This document shows positions 33,464 to 42,662 of a stretch of DNA of 64,000 nt, piece by piece; position 1 is the first letter of the stretch; every line of letters starts with the position of its first letter. Where the stretch lies: assembly GCF_001570745.1 (NCBI RefSeq), contig NZ_BCSG01000004.1, positions 62,001 to 126,000 on the forward strand, read 5' to 3'. This DNA is from Alicyclobacillus mali NBRC 102425. Lineage in GTDB: Bacteria; Bacillota; Bacilli; Alicyclobacillales; Alicyclobacillaceae. Position numbers and translations under genes: made by a program. A model generated the notes under the pieces. It made no database searches. It worked only from the letters and a program-made list of their open reading frames with translations, and was not told the DNA's origin.

Positions 33464-34327
33464 TCACGCGAACACGATGGTCTTGTTGCCGTGCACGATG
33501 ACCTTATCCTCCAGGTGCCATTTCACGGCGCGGCTCAGCACAGCCCGCTCCACCTGACGTCCCGCGATGCGCAGGTCGAGCGCCGTGAAGCGGTGGTCGA
33601 CCCGCATCACGTCCTGCTCGATGATGGGCCCTTCGTCGAGTTCCTCGGTCACGTAGTGGGCCGTCGCGCCGATGAGCTTCACCCCGCGCTGATACGCCCG
33701 CTGATACGGATTCCGCCCGATGAATGCCGGCAAAAACGAGTGATGGATGTTGATGATGCGCTGCGGATAATGCTCGAGAAACGACGGGCTCAGAATTTGC
33801 ATGTACCGCGCGAGGACGATGACGTCGATCTGGCCATCCAGGAGTGCGAGCGCTTGGGCCTCGGCCTCCGCCTTGGCCTCCGGCGTGACCGGGATGTGGT
33901 AGTATGGAATGCCGAGGCTTTCCACGAGGGGCCTCGCGTCCTCGTGATTGGAGATGACCATCTTGAGATCCGCGTCGAGCAGGCCGTCCTGCCATTCCCA
34001 CAAAAGCTCCTGCAGGCAATGCAGCTCGCGCGAGACGAAGATGGCCATGCGCTTTTTCTTCCGCGCGGGGTGATACCGCCAGCGCATCTGGTATTCCTCG
34101 GCCAACTTTGCGAAGTCGCGGCAGAGCGCCTCCTCGCGGTTGGGCAGGTCTTCGAGTTCGAATTCCACGCGCATGAAGAAGTCGCCGCCCCAGGGGGCCG
34201 TGGAGTGCTGCGCCGATTCGGCGATGTTCGCGCCGCACGAGGCGAGAAATTGGCCGATGGCGCCGACGATGCCGATTTGATCCGGACACGAAATGAGCAG
34301 GCGACCGCGATTCTCCCGGGATGTCAT
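33464..34327 (-). CDS. purU: formyltetrahydrofolate deformylase
   Basis: This 287-residue enzyme hydrolyses 10-formyl-tetrahydrofolate to formate and tetrahydrofolate, balancing one-carbon pools. An N-terminal ACT domain (about residues 1-80, RLLISCPDQIGIVGAIGQFL) is followed by a formyltransferase-type domain. The catalytic residues are visible as INIHHSFLPAF (Asn, His) and VTEELDEGPIIEQDV (Asp). HYVTEELDEGP and MQILSPSFLEHYP are PurU hallmarks. The ATG overlaps the stop of the upstream thioesterase gene as ATGA, so the pair is coupled. Earlier in-frame starts lie inside that gene and are not supported. Confidence 0.94.
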   Translation of the reverse strand: MTSRENRGRLLISCPDQIGIVGAIGQFLASCGANIAESAQHSTAPWGGDFFMRVEFELEDLPNREEALCRDFAKLAEEYQMRWRYHPARKKKRMAIFVSRELHCLQELLWEWQDGLLDADLKMVISNHEDARPLVESLGIPYYHIPVTPEAKAEAEAQALALLDGQIDVIVLARYMQILSPSFLEHYPQRIINIHHSFLPAFIGRNPYQRAYQRGVKLIGATAHYVTEELDEGPIIEQDVMRVDHRFTALDLRIAGRQVERAVLSRAVKWHLEDKVIVHGNKTIVFA

Positions 34328-34755
34328 CCTTTTGCCTCCAACCCCTCCATGCCAAGCTGTTTTTGTTTCTCCGCGCTGAGGACCATCATCTTGGCCGTCG
34401 ACGACGCCTTCAGCTCGCCGTCTTCGCTCTCCACGGCCGCTTCCACCACCAGAAGGCGCGACGAAACCTTCGTGGGCCTGGCCCACACGCGGAGCCGCTC
34501 GCCGACGTGGACAGGCTTCTTGAACGAGATGTTCAGCTCGGCCGTCACGGTCACGAGCCCCAGGAAAAACGGCACATAGGCCGAAGCCTCGTCGAGCAGC
34601 GTGCACGTGATCCCGCCGTGCTGCACGTTTGGCCAGCCGATATGATGTTCCTGTGTCTGGAAGTGGCAGACCACGCCGTCGCCGTCCCGCTCAAAGTGCA
34701 TGTGGAGGCCGTGCGGGTTGTCCTTTCCGCACGCGAAACAGTAGTCGAATCCCAT
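34324..34755 (-). CDS. PaaI-like hotdog-fold thioesterase
   Basis: This 143-residue single hotdog domain opens with FDYCFACGKDNPHGLHMHFE, the Cys-containing start common in one PaaI/YbgC-like subgroup. WPNVQHGGITCTLLDEASAYV is the central helix with the expected Gly-Gly and acidic residue. It probably hydrolyses an acyl-CoA; the acyl group is unknown. ATG 34755 has GGGAGGTG upstream. It is the first gene of a two-gene unit with purU, driven by the promoter at 34797-34826. Confidence 0.85.
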   Translation of the reverse strand: MGFDYCFACGKDNPHGLHMHFERDGDGVVCHFQTQEHHIGWPNVQHGGITCTLLDEASAYVPFFLGLVTVTAELNISFKKPVHVGERLRVWARPTKVSSRLLVVEAAVESEDGELKASSTAKMMVLSAEKQKQLGMEGLEAKG

Positions 34756-34796
34756 GGCGCACCTCCCGTATCTGTCCCTGTCAGACCACTTGTTCT

Positions 34797-34826
34797 ATTA
34801 TGACAGCCGCGCCGGTGCATGGGCAA
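34797..34826 (-). promoter_or_regulatory. probable sigma-A promoter for the thioesterase-purU unit
   Basis: On the minus strand TTGCCC (34826-34821) and CATAAT (34802-34797) are separated by 18 bp. The -10 matches five of six consensus bases. The start would be about 35 bp before the thioesterase ATG. Confidence 0.5.
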
Positions 34827-34896
34827 CCGCAGGCAGGAGATGGCGCGCCTGGCGTCGTAGTTTGAGAGGGGATGCTCAATAGGGAGTGAAGGCCCT

Positions 34897-36228
34897 TTGG
34901 AGACTACATCGGAAGCGTTGCACACAGGATCTCAGGGAGGTTCCCAGGCAGAGAAGGCCGTGCGCGTCAGCCTGCGCGTGAAGATGATCGTCGTCGTGAT
35001 CGTCAGCCTCGCGGTGAGCGTCCCCATTGCGGACGCCATCAACGCCGCGATTCGCCGCGCGGTGCCGGACAGTCATTACGGGATCTACGTCAACAGCGCG
35101 GTCAGCGTGATTGTGTCGGCTGCGCTTTTGCTCGTGGCCATCCAGATCCTCGTCATCCGGCCGCTCGGCCGGCTGGTGCGCGCGGTGCAGGACGTGGCGG
35201 CGGGCAATCTCGCGGCGCGCGTCGCCGTCGAGACCCAGGATGAGATGGGACTTCTCGCACGCGAGCTGAACGCCGCCACCGCCGCCATGCAGGAGGTCAT
35301 CCGCGAGCTCGCGCGCACCTCTGGCGATCTCGCCGCGGCAAGCCAGGAACTCGCGGCGAGCGCGGAGGAGACGGGCAAGGCGGCGGAGCAGATTGCGTTC
35401 ACCATCCAGGACGTGTCCTCCGGCGTGCGGCGGCAGGACGAGCGCATCGTCCGTTCGACCGACGTGTTTCAGCTTCTCTCTCGCGGCATGAACGACATGT
35501 CGGCCCGGTTTCAAGGCGCCAGCGAGGCGACGTCCCAAGCCAGGGAGGCGGCCAGGGAAGGGGGCGCGCACGTGGCCCAGGCGTCCGCGCAGATGGCCTC
35601 CGTCGAAGGGGCTTTTGAACACCTGGCGCAGGCGGTGCGGGGGTTTGCGTCGAGATCGCAGGAGGTGGGCGCGATTGTGGAGGTCATGACCCGCATCGCC
35701 AAGCAGACGCACCTTTTGGCGCTGAACGCGGCCATCGAGGCGGCTCGCGCGGGCGAGGCGGGGCGCGGCTTTTCGGTGGTGGCGTCGGAAATCCGCAAAT
35801 TGGCGGAGCAGTCGGCCGACTCATCGAAGCAGATTGCGTCGCTGGTGGATGCGATTCGGGCCGACATGGAGAACGCGGCGGCCCGCATGGCCTCGTCGCG
35901 CGAGCAGGTCGAGGCGGGGCGGGCCTCGTTCGAAGCGGTGGACGCGTCGTTCGCGCGCATCCGCCAGGCGGTGGAGCGCGTGGACGGTGAGCTGCAGGGC
36001 GTGCTGACCTTCGTCAACCGGCTCGGCCGGGCGTCCGCGCAGTTGCGCGAGGGCGTGGACGAGATCGCGCAGGTGTCTGCACAGACGAGCGCGGGCATGG
36101 AAACGGTGGCGGCGACGACGGAGGAGCAGCTCGCCTCCATGCAGGAGATGACGGCGTCGGCCGCCGCGCTCGCGCAAATGGCGGAGTCGCTGCAGCGCAT
36201 GGTGGCCAATTTTCGACTCGAGGCGTGA
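34897..36228 (+). CDS. methyl-accepting chemotaxis-type protein with minimal ectodomain
   Basis: This 443-residue protein has two membrane helices (about residues 28-46 and 66-88), a HAMP domain and a long coiled-coil signalling domain. The hairpin tip [32 protein letters not shown] is the classic MCP motif that binds CheW/CheA. Only about 20 residues separate the two helices, so there is no room for a ligand-binding ectodomain; it may sense the membrane or an intracellular signal. The start is a TTG at 34897 preceded by GGGAGTGAAGG. No other chemotaxis gene is nearby. Confidence 0.9.
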   Translation: METTSEALHTGSQGGSQAEKAVRVSLRVKMIVVVIVSLAVSVPIADAINAAIRRAVPDSHYGIYVNSAVSVIVSAALLLVAIQILVIRPLGRLVRAVQDVAAGNLAARVAVETQDEMGLLARELNAATAAMQEVIRELARTSGDLAAASQELAASAEETGKAAEQIAFTIQDVSSGVRRQDERIVRSTDVFQLLSRGMNDMSARFQGASEATSQAREAAREGGAHVAQASAQMASVEGAFEHLAQAVRGFASRSQEVGAIVEVMTRIAKQTHLLALNAAIEAARAGEAGRGFSVVASEIRKLAEQSADSSKQIASLVDAIRADMENAAARMASSREQVEAGRASFEAVDASFARIRQAVERVDGELQGVLTFVNRLGRASAQLREGVDEIAQVSAQTSAGMETVAATTEEQLASMQEMTASAAALAQMAESLQRMVANFRLEA

Positions 36229-36288
36229 TCAGAAGAGAAATTGTGAAACATGATGCCAGAGACATTCGATTCTGCGGGAGTGAGATGA

Positions 36289-37089
36289 GTGCATCAGGAC
36301 CCTTACGTCCGCATCGGGCGTGCCAAGGTTTTCATCTTCGATCTCGACGGCACCGTCTACGCGGAGACAGAGCACTTTGAGGCGTACGCCCGCGAATTGG
36401 CGTCGTTTTTGCCGGAAGCGCAGCGCGAGGCGTTCCTCGAGGACGCTCACCGCGCGCTTCTGCGCGACGGCCAGGCGTTTTACGGACACGCGTTTTCGCG
36501 CGAGACGGGCGAGCGCGTGGAGGTGGCCGAGGAGGACAGGCCGGATCGGGCGTATCTGCACGTGGACGACCCGTGGGGTCTGCTGCAGGTGGTGGCGATT
36601 CGGCATGGGATTGGCCCGCGCGAGCGGGACGAGGCGTTTTTGCGCACGCGCGACTTCATGGCGGGCCCGTTTCCCATGCAGCCGCTCGGCGGGCTGCGGG
36701 AGGCGATGGAGGAGATCCGGGCGCGCGGCGGCCACGTGGTGCTCGCCACCAACAGCCCCGAGCCGGACAGCCGCGCGATTCTGCGCAAGCTGAATTTGGA
36801 GGACGTGATCGAAGACTTCGTGTTTCGGGCGGTAAAACCGTACCGGACGGAGGAGCACTTCCGCAAGTGGCTCGCGAAGTACGGCGTGGCGCCCGAGCGG
36901 GCGGTGTCCATAGGAGATCACTACCGGAACGAGATGCGGCCGGCCATCCGCCTGGGGATGCTGACCATCTACATTGATCGGTATATCGGCCGGGAGCGGC
37001 CGGACGTGACCCTTCGGCTGACGCATCCGGGGGAATTGGGAGACGTGCTCATGACCTGCCTCAGGCGAGCCGAGGAAGCCGAGGCGTGA
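36289..37089 (+). CDS. HAD-superfamily hydrolase
   Basis: This 266-residue phosphatase-like protein shows HAD motif I as VFIFDLDGTVYAE, motif II in VVLATNSPEPD, the motif III Lys in AVKPYRTEEHF and motif IV in VSIGDHYRNEMRPA. A helical cap lies between about residues 30 and 120. The substrate is unknown; pyrophosphatase-like and phosphoglycolate phosphatase-like members share this plan. The start is a GTG at 36289 after GGGAGTGAG. It is 13 bp upstream of the aldo/keto reductase gene, so they are probably co-transcribed. Confidence 0.86.
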   Translation: MHQDPYVRIGRAKVFIFDLDGTVYAETEHFEAYARELASFLPEAQREAFLEDAHRALLRDGQAFYGHAFSRETGERVEVAEEDRPDRAYLHVDDPWGLLQVVAIRHGIGPRERDEAFLRTRDFMAGPFPMQPLGGLREAMEEIRARGGHVVLATNSPEPDSRAILRKLNLEDVIEDFVFRAVKPYRTEEHFRKWLAKYGVAPERAVSIGDHYRNEMRPAIRLGMLTIYIDRYIGRERPDVTLRLTHPGELGDVLMTCLRRAEEAEA

Positions 37090-37102
37090 GGAGGAGAGGA
37101 CG

Positions 37103-37993
37103 ATGGAATACCGCGAGTTTGGACGCACGGGTATGCGCGTGAGCGCGCTGGGGTTTGGCGGATCGGAGATTCGCGGATCGGACGTGGCGACGGTGGAGCG
37201 CCTGCTCGCGAGCGCGCTCGACGCGGGGCTGAACGTGATTGACACGGGCGAGTGTTACGGGGACAGCGAGGAACTCATCGGCCGGGCGGTGGGGAACCGC
37301 CGCGGGGAGTACTTTCTGTTCACGAAGTGCGGCCATCAATCGGGCCTCGAGACCCCGGACTGGGCGCCGGAGACCATCCGCGCGAGCATCGACCGGAGCC
37401 TGAAGCGATTGCGCACGGACTACGTGGATCTGATGCAGCTCCACAGCTGCTCCATCGAGGTGCTGAAGGAGGGCAGCGTCATCGAGGAGCTGCAAAAGGC
37501 GAAGGAGGCGGGCAAGATCCGCTTCCTCGGCTACAGCGGCGACAACGAGGCGGCGAAGTACGCCGTGGAACTCGGCGTGTTCGATAGCCTGCAGACCTCG
37601 GTCAACGTGGCGGATCAGAGCGCCATCGATGGGGCGATTCCTCTGGCTGCCGCGCGCGGCATGGGGATCATCGCCAAGCGGCCGGTGGCGAACGTGGCGT
37701 GGCGGTATCACGAGAAGCCCGACGTGGATTATTACGTCGAGTATTGGCGCAGGCTCAGGGAACTGAAGTTCCCCTTCACCGAGCGGCCGCTCAGCGAGGC
37801 GGTTGGGGTGGCGCTCCGCTTCACGCTCTCCATCCCGGGGGTGACGACGGCCATCGTGGGGACGCAGAATCCGGGAAGGTGGCAGGAGAACGCGCGCTAC
37901 GTCGACGAGGGGGCGCTGACGAAGGAGGAGTTTGACGCCATCCGCGAGGCGTGGCGGCGCGTCGCGCGGCCTGACTGGGTGGGACAGACCTGA
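37103..37993 (+). CDS. aldo/keto reductase
   Basis: This is a 296-residue (beta/alpha)8 NADPH-dependent oxidoreductase. The catalytic tetrad is visible: Asp and Tyr in NVIDTGECYGDSEELIG, Lys in LFTKCGH and His in VDLMQLHSCS. The C-terminal VTTAIVGTQNPGRWQEN is the usual cofactor-binding end. ATG 37103 has GAGGAGAGGACG directly upstream. The substrate cannot be assigned; general aldehyde or ketose reduction is likely. Confidence 0.9.
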   Translation: MEYREFGRTGMRVSALGFGGSEIRGSDVATVERLLASALDAGLNVIDTGECYGDSEELIGRAVGNRRGEYFLFTKCGHQSGLETPDWAPETIRASIDRSLKRLRTDYVDLMQLHSCSIEVLKEGSVIEELQKAKEAGKIRFLGYSGDNEAAKYAVELGVFDSLQTSVNVADQSAIDGAIPLAAARGMGIIAKRPVANVAWRYHEKPDVDYYVEYWRRLRELKFPFTERPLSEAVGVALRFTLSIPGVTTAIVGTQNPGRWQENARYVDEGALTKEEFDAIREAWRRVARPDWVGQT

Positions 37994-38078
37994 CGCCTTC
38001 CGTCGGTGTCACAGGATGGCGGCGCATTCCGTCTAATCCATGTGGTCTGTGCGCGAAGCGCAGAAGGAGGCGGATGGA

Positions 38079-40274
38079 ATGCGCCGTTGGATGTGGTTGG
38101 GTGCCGTGTGTGGCGTGTGTGGCGTGCTCGCCGTGGGCTGTGGCGCGCAAGGCGTCTCGGGCGAGAAGGCGCCGGGCTCTTTACCAGGCTCTTCAGCGGC
38201 CGGGGCGAACGCGAACGGGACGCCTGCCAAGGGAGCCGAAGTCACGGCAGATGCGAACCGTTCGAGTACCGGGGGCGCGCTCGCGAGCCGCGGAGCGTTT
38301 GAGATCCTGGGCCATCCAGGTTGGGGACCGGCTCGCGTCACGCAGGTCATCCCGCCGAGCTTCGCCGGCGCCACTGCGTTTGCGGCGCTCGTTGGACAGT
38401 CTTCGAGCGCCATCATCAAAAGTGTGGCCGGCAAGCCTTGGCATGTGGTGAGCGAGATCCCGGGTCAGGTTGCGGCCATCTCGTTTTCGAGCCCATCGGA
38501 CGGGGCCGTCATCACCGTCGCGCGCGGAACGGCGAGCCCCACCACCGCAGAGGGGCCGGCCACGTACCGCATCTGGCTGACGCGCGACGCGGGTGCGTCG
38601 TGGCATTCCGTTTGGCAGACCACGGTGTCCACAGGCCATGAGATGTCCGCGGAGACGCCGGTCCTCGCGCTGTTTGGGGCGACCGGCTACGCTGCGGTGA
38701 GCGGCGAACTGCTGCGATCGGCGGACGGCGGAGCCACCTGGGCTCGGGTGCCGCTCCAGGACGCGGTGCTCGATGCCGCCTTCCCGTCGCCGACGCGGAT
38801 CTGGCTGAGCGAGGTATCGCCGCAGGTGTTTCGCGCGGGCAATCACCCCGCGCCTGTCGTGATCGCCGAGAGCGAGGACGGGGGGCGCACGTTTCACACC
38901 GTGTTGACAGGGCCGAGCGTCGTGCCGTGGGAGGCGGATCTCGCCATGACCGCAAGCGGCGTCGGCGTGTGGGTGGTCAAGGATCTCGGCAGTTGGGAGA
39001 CGCGGGTTCTTTGGACCACAAACGGGTGGGCATCGTGGCGCGAGGCCATGCCGCAAGCGTATCAGGGGCGCGTCGCGCAGTCGGTGCCGGTCCTCGACGG
39101 AAGCGTCGCGTACATCGGCCTGTGCCCGGGCGCGGCGCCGTTTCCCGGCGGCGTGACGTCGTTTGACCTCCGGACCGGGCACGCGTCGACCCTCGCAACG
39201 GTCCCGTACTGGAACAGCGTCGCGCTGGCCCTAAGCCCGTCCGGCACCTGGTACGCCGCGCCGTCCTCGTCCGAGCCGACAGGACTCTACGCGAGTGGAC
39301 CGGAGCTCGACATGTGGCACAGGGTCGCGCCGGCGGCGCCGCCCGACGTGCAGGTCGTCGCGGATCCCGCGCTGGGTTCTGCTGGACGGCCGGCGCTCGT
39401 GGGCATCGATAGCGATCTGTTTCAGGGCACGGTGGAGGAGAGCGAGGACGGCGGCGCCTCGTGGCGCATCCTGACCCGCATGCCTCATCAGACGCCCATC
39501 GCGGTCGCGGCGGGCCCCGGCAAGCTCCTCGCCGTGGCCACGGTAGGAACTTCGGGTGGCGCTTCGGGTGACAACGACAACGGCCCGCTGCGCCTGTGGG
39601 TGAGCCGGGACGGCGGCCAACAGTGGACGGAACTCGGCGCAGCGGACCTGCCCAGCAGCGTGGTGCAGAGCCTGACGCCCTTCGGTCCGTCGGACGCGGC
39701 TTTGTCCGTGACGGCGGATGGCTACCTCCTCGCCATAGCGGCCATGCCGAAGAACCTGGTGCTGGAATCGCGGGACGGCGTGCACTGGTCGACCGTCCGC
39801 TCCGTCCCCAATGACGATCTCGCCTTGGCGCCCGCCTTCGACGGAGGAACCGTCTGGTGGCTCGACAACAAGCTGATCCGCCCGGGCAGCAAGTCGAACG
39901 GCAAGGACACCGGGCCGGTGCTTCAGCCCGTGCTCACGGCGTCTCCGGTCACCGGGAACGCAGAGCGCACGGTCTCGCTTCCCGAGGGGTACGACGCGCT
40001 CGCGATGGCGTGGGCGGGATCGCGCGGGATGGTGGTGTGCGCCTCGTCCGCAACCATGGACCCGTCCCAGGGGCTCACCCTATTCGTGACCACGGATGAC
40101 GGCGCCACGTGGCGTGCGCGTCATCTCGCGCCCGGGCCTCAATCGAAGTTGCCCGACGAGGTCATGAGCCTGACGCTCGCGGGAGGCGACTTCGGCGCGC
40201 TCCTGACGGATGCCGGCCTGCTCGTGACGCGGGACGGCGGCTGGACGTGGGCGTACGCGCCCGACGAAGGCTGA
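38079..40274 (+). CDS. exported lipoprotein with Asp-box (BNR/sialidase-like) beta-propeller repeats
   Basis: This 731-residue protein has a lipoprotein signal (MRRWMWLGAVCGVCGVLAVGC) with the lipobox Cys at residue 21, a low-complexity Gly/Ala/Ser linker to about residue 75, then Asp-box motifs of the form S/T-x-D-G-G-x-x-W/F: SADGGATW, SEDGGRTF, SEDGGASW, SRDGGQQW, TDDGATW and TRDGGWTW, plus weaker TRDAGASW and SRDGVHW. These repeats build beta-propellers in sialidases and in Ycf48/VPS10-type proteins. There is no sign of a sialidase active site, so binding or scaffolding at the cell surface is more likely. ATG 38079 has AGAAGGAGG 8 bp upstream. Confidence 0.85.
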   Translation: MRRWMWLGAVCGVCGVLAVGCGAQGVSGEKAPGSLPGSSAAGANANGTPAKGAEVTADANRSSTGGALASRGAFEILGHPGWGPARVTQVIPPSFAGATAFAALVGQSSSAIIKSVAGKPWHVVSEIPGQVAAISFSSPSDGAVITVARGTASPTTAEGPATYRIWLTRDAGASWHSVWQTTVSTGHEMSAETPVLALFGATGYAAVSGELLRSADGGATWARVPLQDAVLDAAFPSPTRIWLSEVSPQVFRAGNHPAPVVIAESEDGGRTFHTVLTGPSVVPWEADLAMTASGVGVWVVKDLGSWETRVLWTTNGWASWREAMPQAYQGRVAQSVPVLDGSVAYIGLCPGAAPFPGGVTSFDLRTGHASTLATVPYWNSVALALSPSGTWYAAPSSSEPTGLYASGPELDMWHRVAPAAPPDVQVVADPALGSAGRPALVGIDSDLFQGTVEESEDGGASWRILTRMPHQTPIAVAAGPGKLLAVATVGTSGGASGDNDNGPLRLWVSRDGGQQWTELGAADLPSSVVQSLTPFGPSDAALSVTADGYLLAIAAMPKNLVLESRDGVHWSTVRSVPNDDLALAPAFDGGTVWWLDNKLIRPGSKSNGKDTGPVLQPVLTASPVTGNAERTVSLPEGYDALAMAWAGSRGMVVCASSATMDPSQGLTLFVTTDDGATWRARHLAPGPQSKLPDEVMSLTLAGGDFGALLTDAGLLVTRDGGWTWAYAPDEG

Positions 40275-40360
40275 GCGCGCATCGCCTGCCGATGGCCAGC
40301 GGCCGGATGGACGAGCGCATCGACGGCAGTGCGTCGCGGCGGTGCGGCTCGAGACGCGCG

Positions 40361-40396
40361 AAAAAAAGCCGGACGGAGTTCTTCCGCCCGGCTTTT
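40361..40396. terminator. bidirectional rho-independent terminator
   Basis: AAAAGCCGG and CCGGCTTTT, with an inner CGGA/TCCG stem, form a hairpin flanked by an A-run on one side and a T-run on the other. It lies between the lipoprotein gene and the convergent fabF and can serve both. Confidence 0.88.
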
Positions 40397-40420
40397 CGAT
40401 TGCTGCTCGGATGACGCGGC

Positions 40421-41680
40421 TCAGAGTTCGGCCTTTTTCCAGATGAGCACGCCGTTTTGGCCGCCGAAGCCAAACGAGGAGCTGAGCGCCGTGCGGATGT
40501 CCGCCCTGCGGCTCCGATTCGGCACCACGTCGCGCGGCGCAATCTCCTCCTTGTCGTCGCAGTTCAGGGTGGGCGGCAGCCATCCCGTCTCGAGCGCCTT
40601 GACGCAGGCGATGGACTCAATCGCCCCGGCGGTGCCGAGCATGTGGCCCACCGCGCCCTTGATGGAGCTCACCGGGATCTCGTCGATGTGCGGTCCAAAC
40701 ATGTCGCGAAGCGCCGTCGACTCCGCCACGTCCCCCGCCGGCGTCGCCGTCGCGTGCGCGTTCACGTAGTCGATATCCTCCGGGGCGAGATTCGCGTTTT
40801 TCAGCGCCCGCGCCATGGCCAGTTTCGCGCCGTGGCCGGACGGATCCGGCGAGGTCTCGTGGTACGCGTCGTTCGACGTGCCGTACCCCACGAGTTCGCC
40901 GTAGATGGTGGCGCCGCGCTCGAGCGCCCGCTCCAGCGTCTCCAGCACCAGCACCGCCGCGCCTTCGCCCATCACCATGCCGGTCCGGCGCTTGTCAAAC
41001 GGCCGCGACCACGCGCCGCAGTCCTCCGGCCCTTCCGTCGCCAGCGCCCCCGCCGCGCGCAGGCCCGCCAGGATGGCCGGGCTGAACAGGCACTCCGCGC
41101 CGCCCACCAGCGCCATGTCGATCTCGCCGAGCCTCAGCCAGTAGCTCGCCTCGCCGATGGCGTTGGCCGACGAGGCGCACGCGGTCGAGTACGTCATCAC
41201 CGGCCCGCGAATGCCGTAGCGCATGGCGATCCCGGCCGCAGCCGCGTTGGGGATGGACTTCGGCACAAGCCTCGGGCCCACGCGCGTCGAGCGCCCCGAC
41301 GCGAGCCGGTTGGATCCTTCCTCCAGCGTCTGCACGCCCCCGAACGCGCACCCAATGGAAATCCCGATGCGGTCCCGCTCATACGGACCAAACGCGCCGC
41401 CGTCGCCAAACCCCGCGTCCCGAATGGCCTCCGCCGCCGCGACCAATCCCATCTGCGTGAATCGGTCGCTGTTTTGCACCTGCTTCTTATCCAGATACGC
41501 CGCCGGATCAAAGTCGCGGGCCGCCGCGACCACCGGCGCCCACGTGCGCAACAGCTCGTCCTCCGTCTCGCGCACGGCCGACCTGCCGGCGACGATGTTC
41601 TCCCAAAACGTCGAAACCCCGACCCCGAATGGCGTCACGGCGCCCATTCCGGTGACGACGATGCGCGTCTTGTCCGCCAT
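40421..41680 (-). CDS. fabF: beta-ketoacyl-ACP synthase II
   Basis: This 419-residue condensing enzyme extends acyl-ACP with malonyl-ACP. The Cys-His-His triad is visible at C168 (TYSTACASSAN), H309 (VNAHATATPAGD) and H346 (SSIKGAVGHMLGTAG), with the conserved K341. The N-terminal RIVVTGMGAVTPFGVGV is the FabF start. ATG 41680 has GAGAGGAG upstream; an earlier in-frame reading would cover the operator region. It is divergent from a FabL-type enoyl reductase, and a FapR-like box lies in the shared region. In this organism it would elongate branched and omega-cyclohexyl chains. Confidence 0.95.
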   Translation of the reverse strand: MADKTRIVVTGMGAVTPFGVGVSTFWENIVAGRSAVRETEDELLRTWAPVVAAARDFDPAAYLDKKQVQNSDRFTQMGLVAAAEAIRDAGFGDGGAFGPYERDRIGISIGCAFGGVQTLEEGSNRLASGRSTRVGPRLVPKSIPNAAAAGIAMRYGIRGPVMTYSTACASSANAIGEASYWLRLGEIDMALVGGAECLFSPAILAGLRAAGALATEGPEDCGAWSRPFDKRRTGMVMGEGAAVLVLETLERALERGATIYGELVGYGTSNDAYHETSPDPSGHGAKLAMARALKNANLAPEDIDYVNAHATATPAGDVAESTALRDMFGPHIDEIPVSSIKGAVGHMLGTAGAIESIACVKALETGWLPPTLNCDDKEEIAPRDVVPNRSRRADIRTALSSSFGFGGQNGVLIWKKAEL

Positions 41681-41735
41681 GAAGGTTCTCCTCTCGCTGT
41701 CAGACTCTACGTGAATCTGAACCGCCCGCACAAAT

Positions 41736-41752
41736 TTATGACTTGGTGCTAG
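41736..41752. promoter_or_regulatory. FapR-like operator between fabF and the enoyl reductase gene (weak match)
   Basis: TTATGACTTGGTGCTAG shares the TTA...AC.TGGT..TAG spacing with the boxes at 53361-53448 and with the known Bacillus FapR site (TTAGTACC core, from memory). It lies about 10 bp downstream of a minus-strand TATGAT (41768-41763) that could be the fabF -10. FapR represses lipid synthesis genes until malonyl-CoA releases it. Confidence 0.45.
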
Positions 41753-41802
41753 TTCCATCTCTATCATACCACGTCCACCGGCGCCAGGCGACGAATTTGG
41801 CT

Positions 41803-41831
41803 GGGACAAGGCGCCCTGCGTTTGGTATCAT
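41803..41831 (+). promoter_or_regulatory. possible promoter of the enoyl reductase operon
   Basis: GGGACA (41803-41808) and TATCAT (41826-41831) are 17 bp apart. TATCAT matches five of six -10 bases and the -35 matches four. The start would be about 33 bp before the TTG codon. Confidence 0.38.
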
Positions 41832-41870
41832 GGAGCGAGGATTGGCTTCCCGTGGAATGGAGGATGTAGC

Positions 41871-42647
41871 TTGGCTGAGACAGGGCGGGCGCCTCGGCGC
41901 TTTGAAGATAAGGTGGTGCTCGTCACCGGCAGCTCGCGCGGCATCGGCCGCCGGCTCGCCATTCGCTTCGCCGAAGAAGGCGCTCACGTGGTGGTGAATT
42001 ACTTCCGGAATGGCGATCTCGCCCGCGAGGTCGTGGCCGAGATCGAGCAGATGGGCAGGCGGGCCATCGCCGTGCGCGCCAACATGGCGCAGGAGGAGAA
42101 GATTGTCGCGCTGTTTGACGAGGTGCGCGAAGTGTTCGGCCGCCTGGACGTCTTCATCCACAACGCCGCCTCGGGCCGCAACCGCGCGGCGCTTGAGGTG
42201 GACACGAAGGGCTTTGACTGGACCGTCGACGTGAACGCCCGGGCGTTTCTCATCGGCGCGCAGCAGGCCGCGAAGCTCATGCCGGAGGGCGGCGCCATGC
42301 TCGCCATCTCGTCGTTCGGGGCGGATCGCGTGTTTCCGTACTATTTGTCGGTCGGCACGAGCAAGGCCGCGCTCGAATCGATGGTGCGCTACTTTGCCGT
42401 GGAGCTCGGGCCGCGCAGGATCAACGTGAACTGCATCTCGGCCGGCGCGGTCCTCACGGACGCGCTGGATCACTTCCCGGACATGGATCAGACGCTGAAG
42501 AAGCTCGAGGAAAAGATGCCGTATCACCGGATGGTGACGCCGGACGACGTGGCGAATCTCGCGCTCTTTTTGTGTTCGCCCGAGGCGGAGATGATCCGGG
42601 GTCAGACGGTGCGCGTGGACGGCGGCGTGACGCTCGTCCTGCCGTGA
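41871..42647 (+). CDS. FabL-type enoyl-ACP reductase (SDR with Yx6K active site)
   Basis: This 258-residue SDR closely resembles Bacillus FabL, the NADPH-dependent enoyl-ACP reductase that completes each elongation cycle. The cofactor loop is LVTGSSRGIG, followed by FIHNAASGRNRAALE. The active site has Y158-x6-K165 (YLSVGTSK), the spacing of enoyl reductases rather than the YxxxK of ketoreductases. MIRGQTVRVDGG is the usual C-terminal motif. The start is a TTG with GGAGG 7 bp upstream. It heads an operon with a thioesterase, an SDR and an SRPBCC protein, divergent from fabF. Confidence 0.88.
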   Translation: MAETGRAPRRFEDKVVLVTGSSRGIGRRLAIRFAEEGAHVVVNYFRNGDLAREVVAEIEQMGRRAIAVRANMAQEEKIVALFDEVREVFGRLDVFIHNAASGRNRAALEVDTKGFDWTVDVNARAFLIGAQQAAKLMPEGGAMLAISSFGADRVFPYYLSVGTSKAALESMVRYFAVELGPRRINVNCISAGAVLTDALDHFPDMDQTLKKLEEKMPYHRMVTPDDVANLALFLCSPEAEMIRGQTVRVDGGVTLVLP

Positions 42648-42662
42648 CGCGAGGTGAACGAC

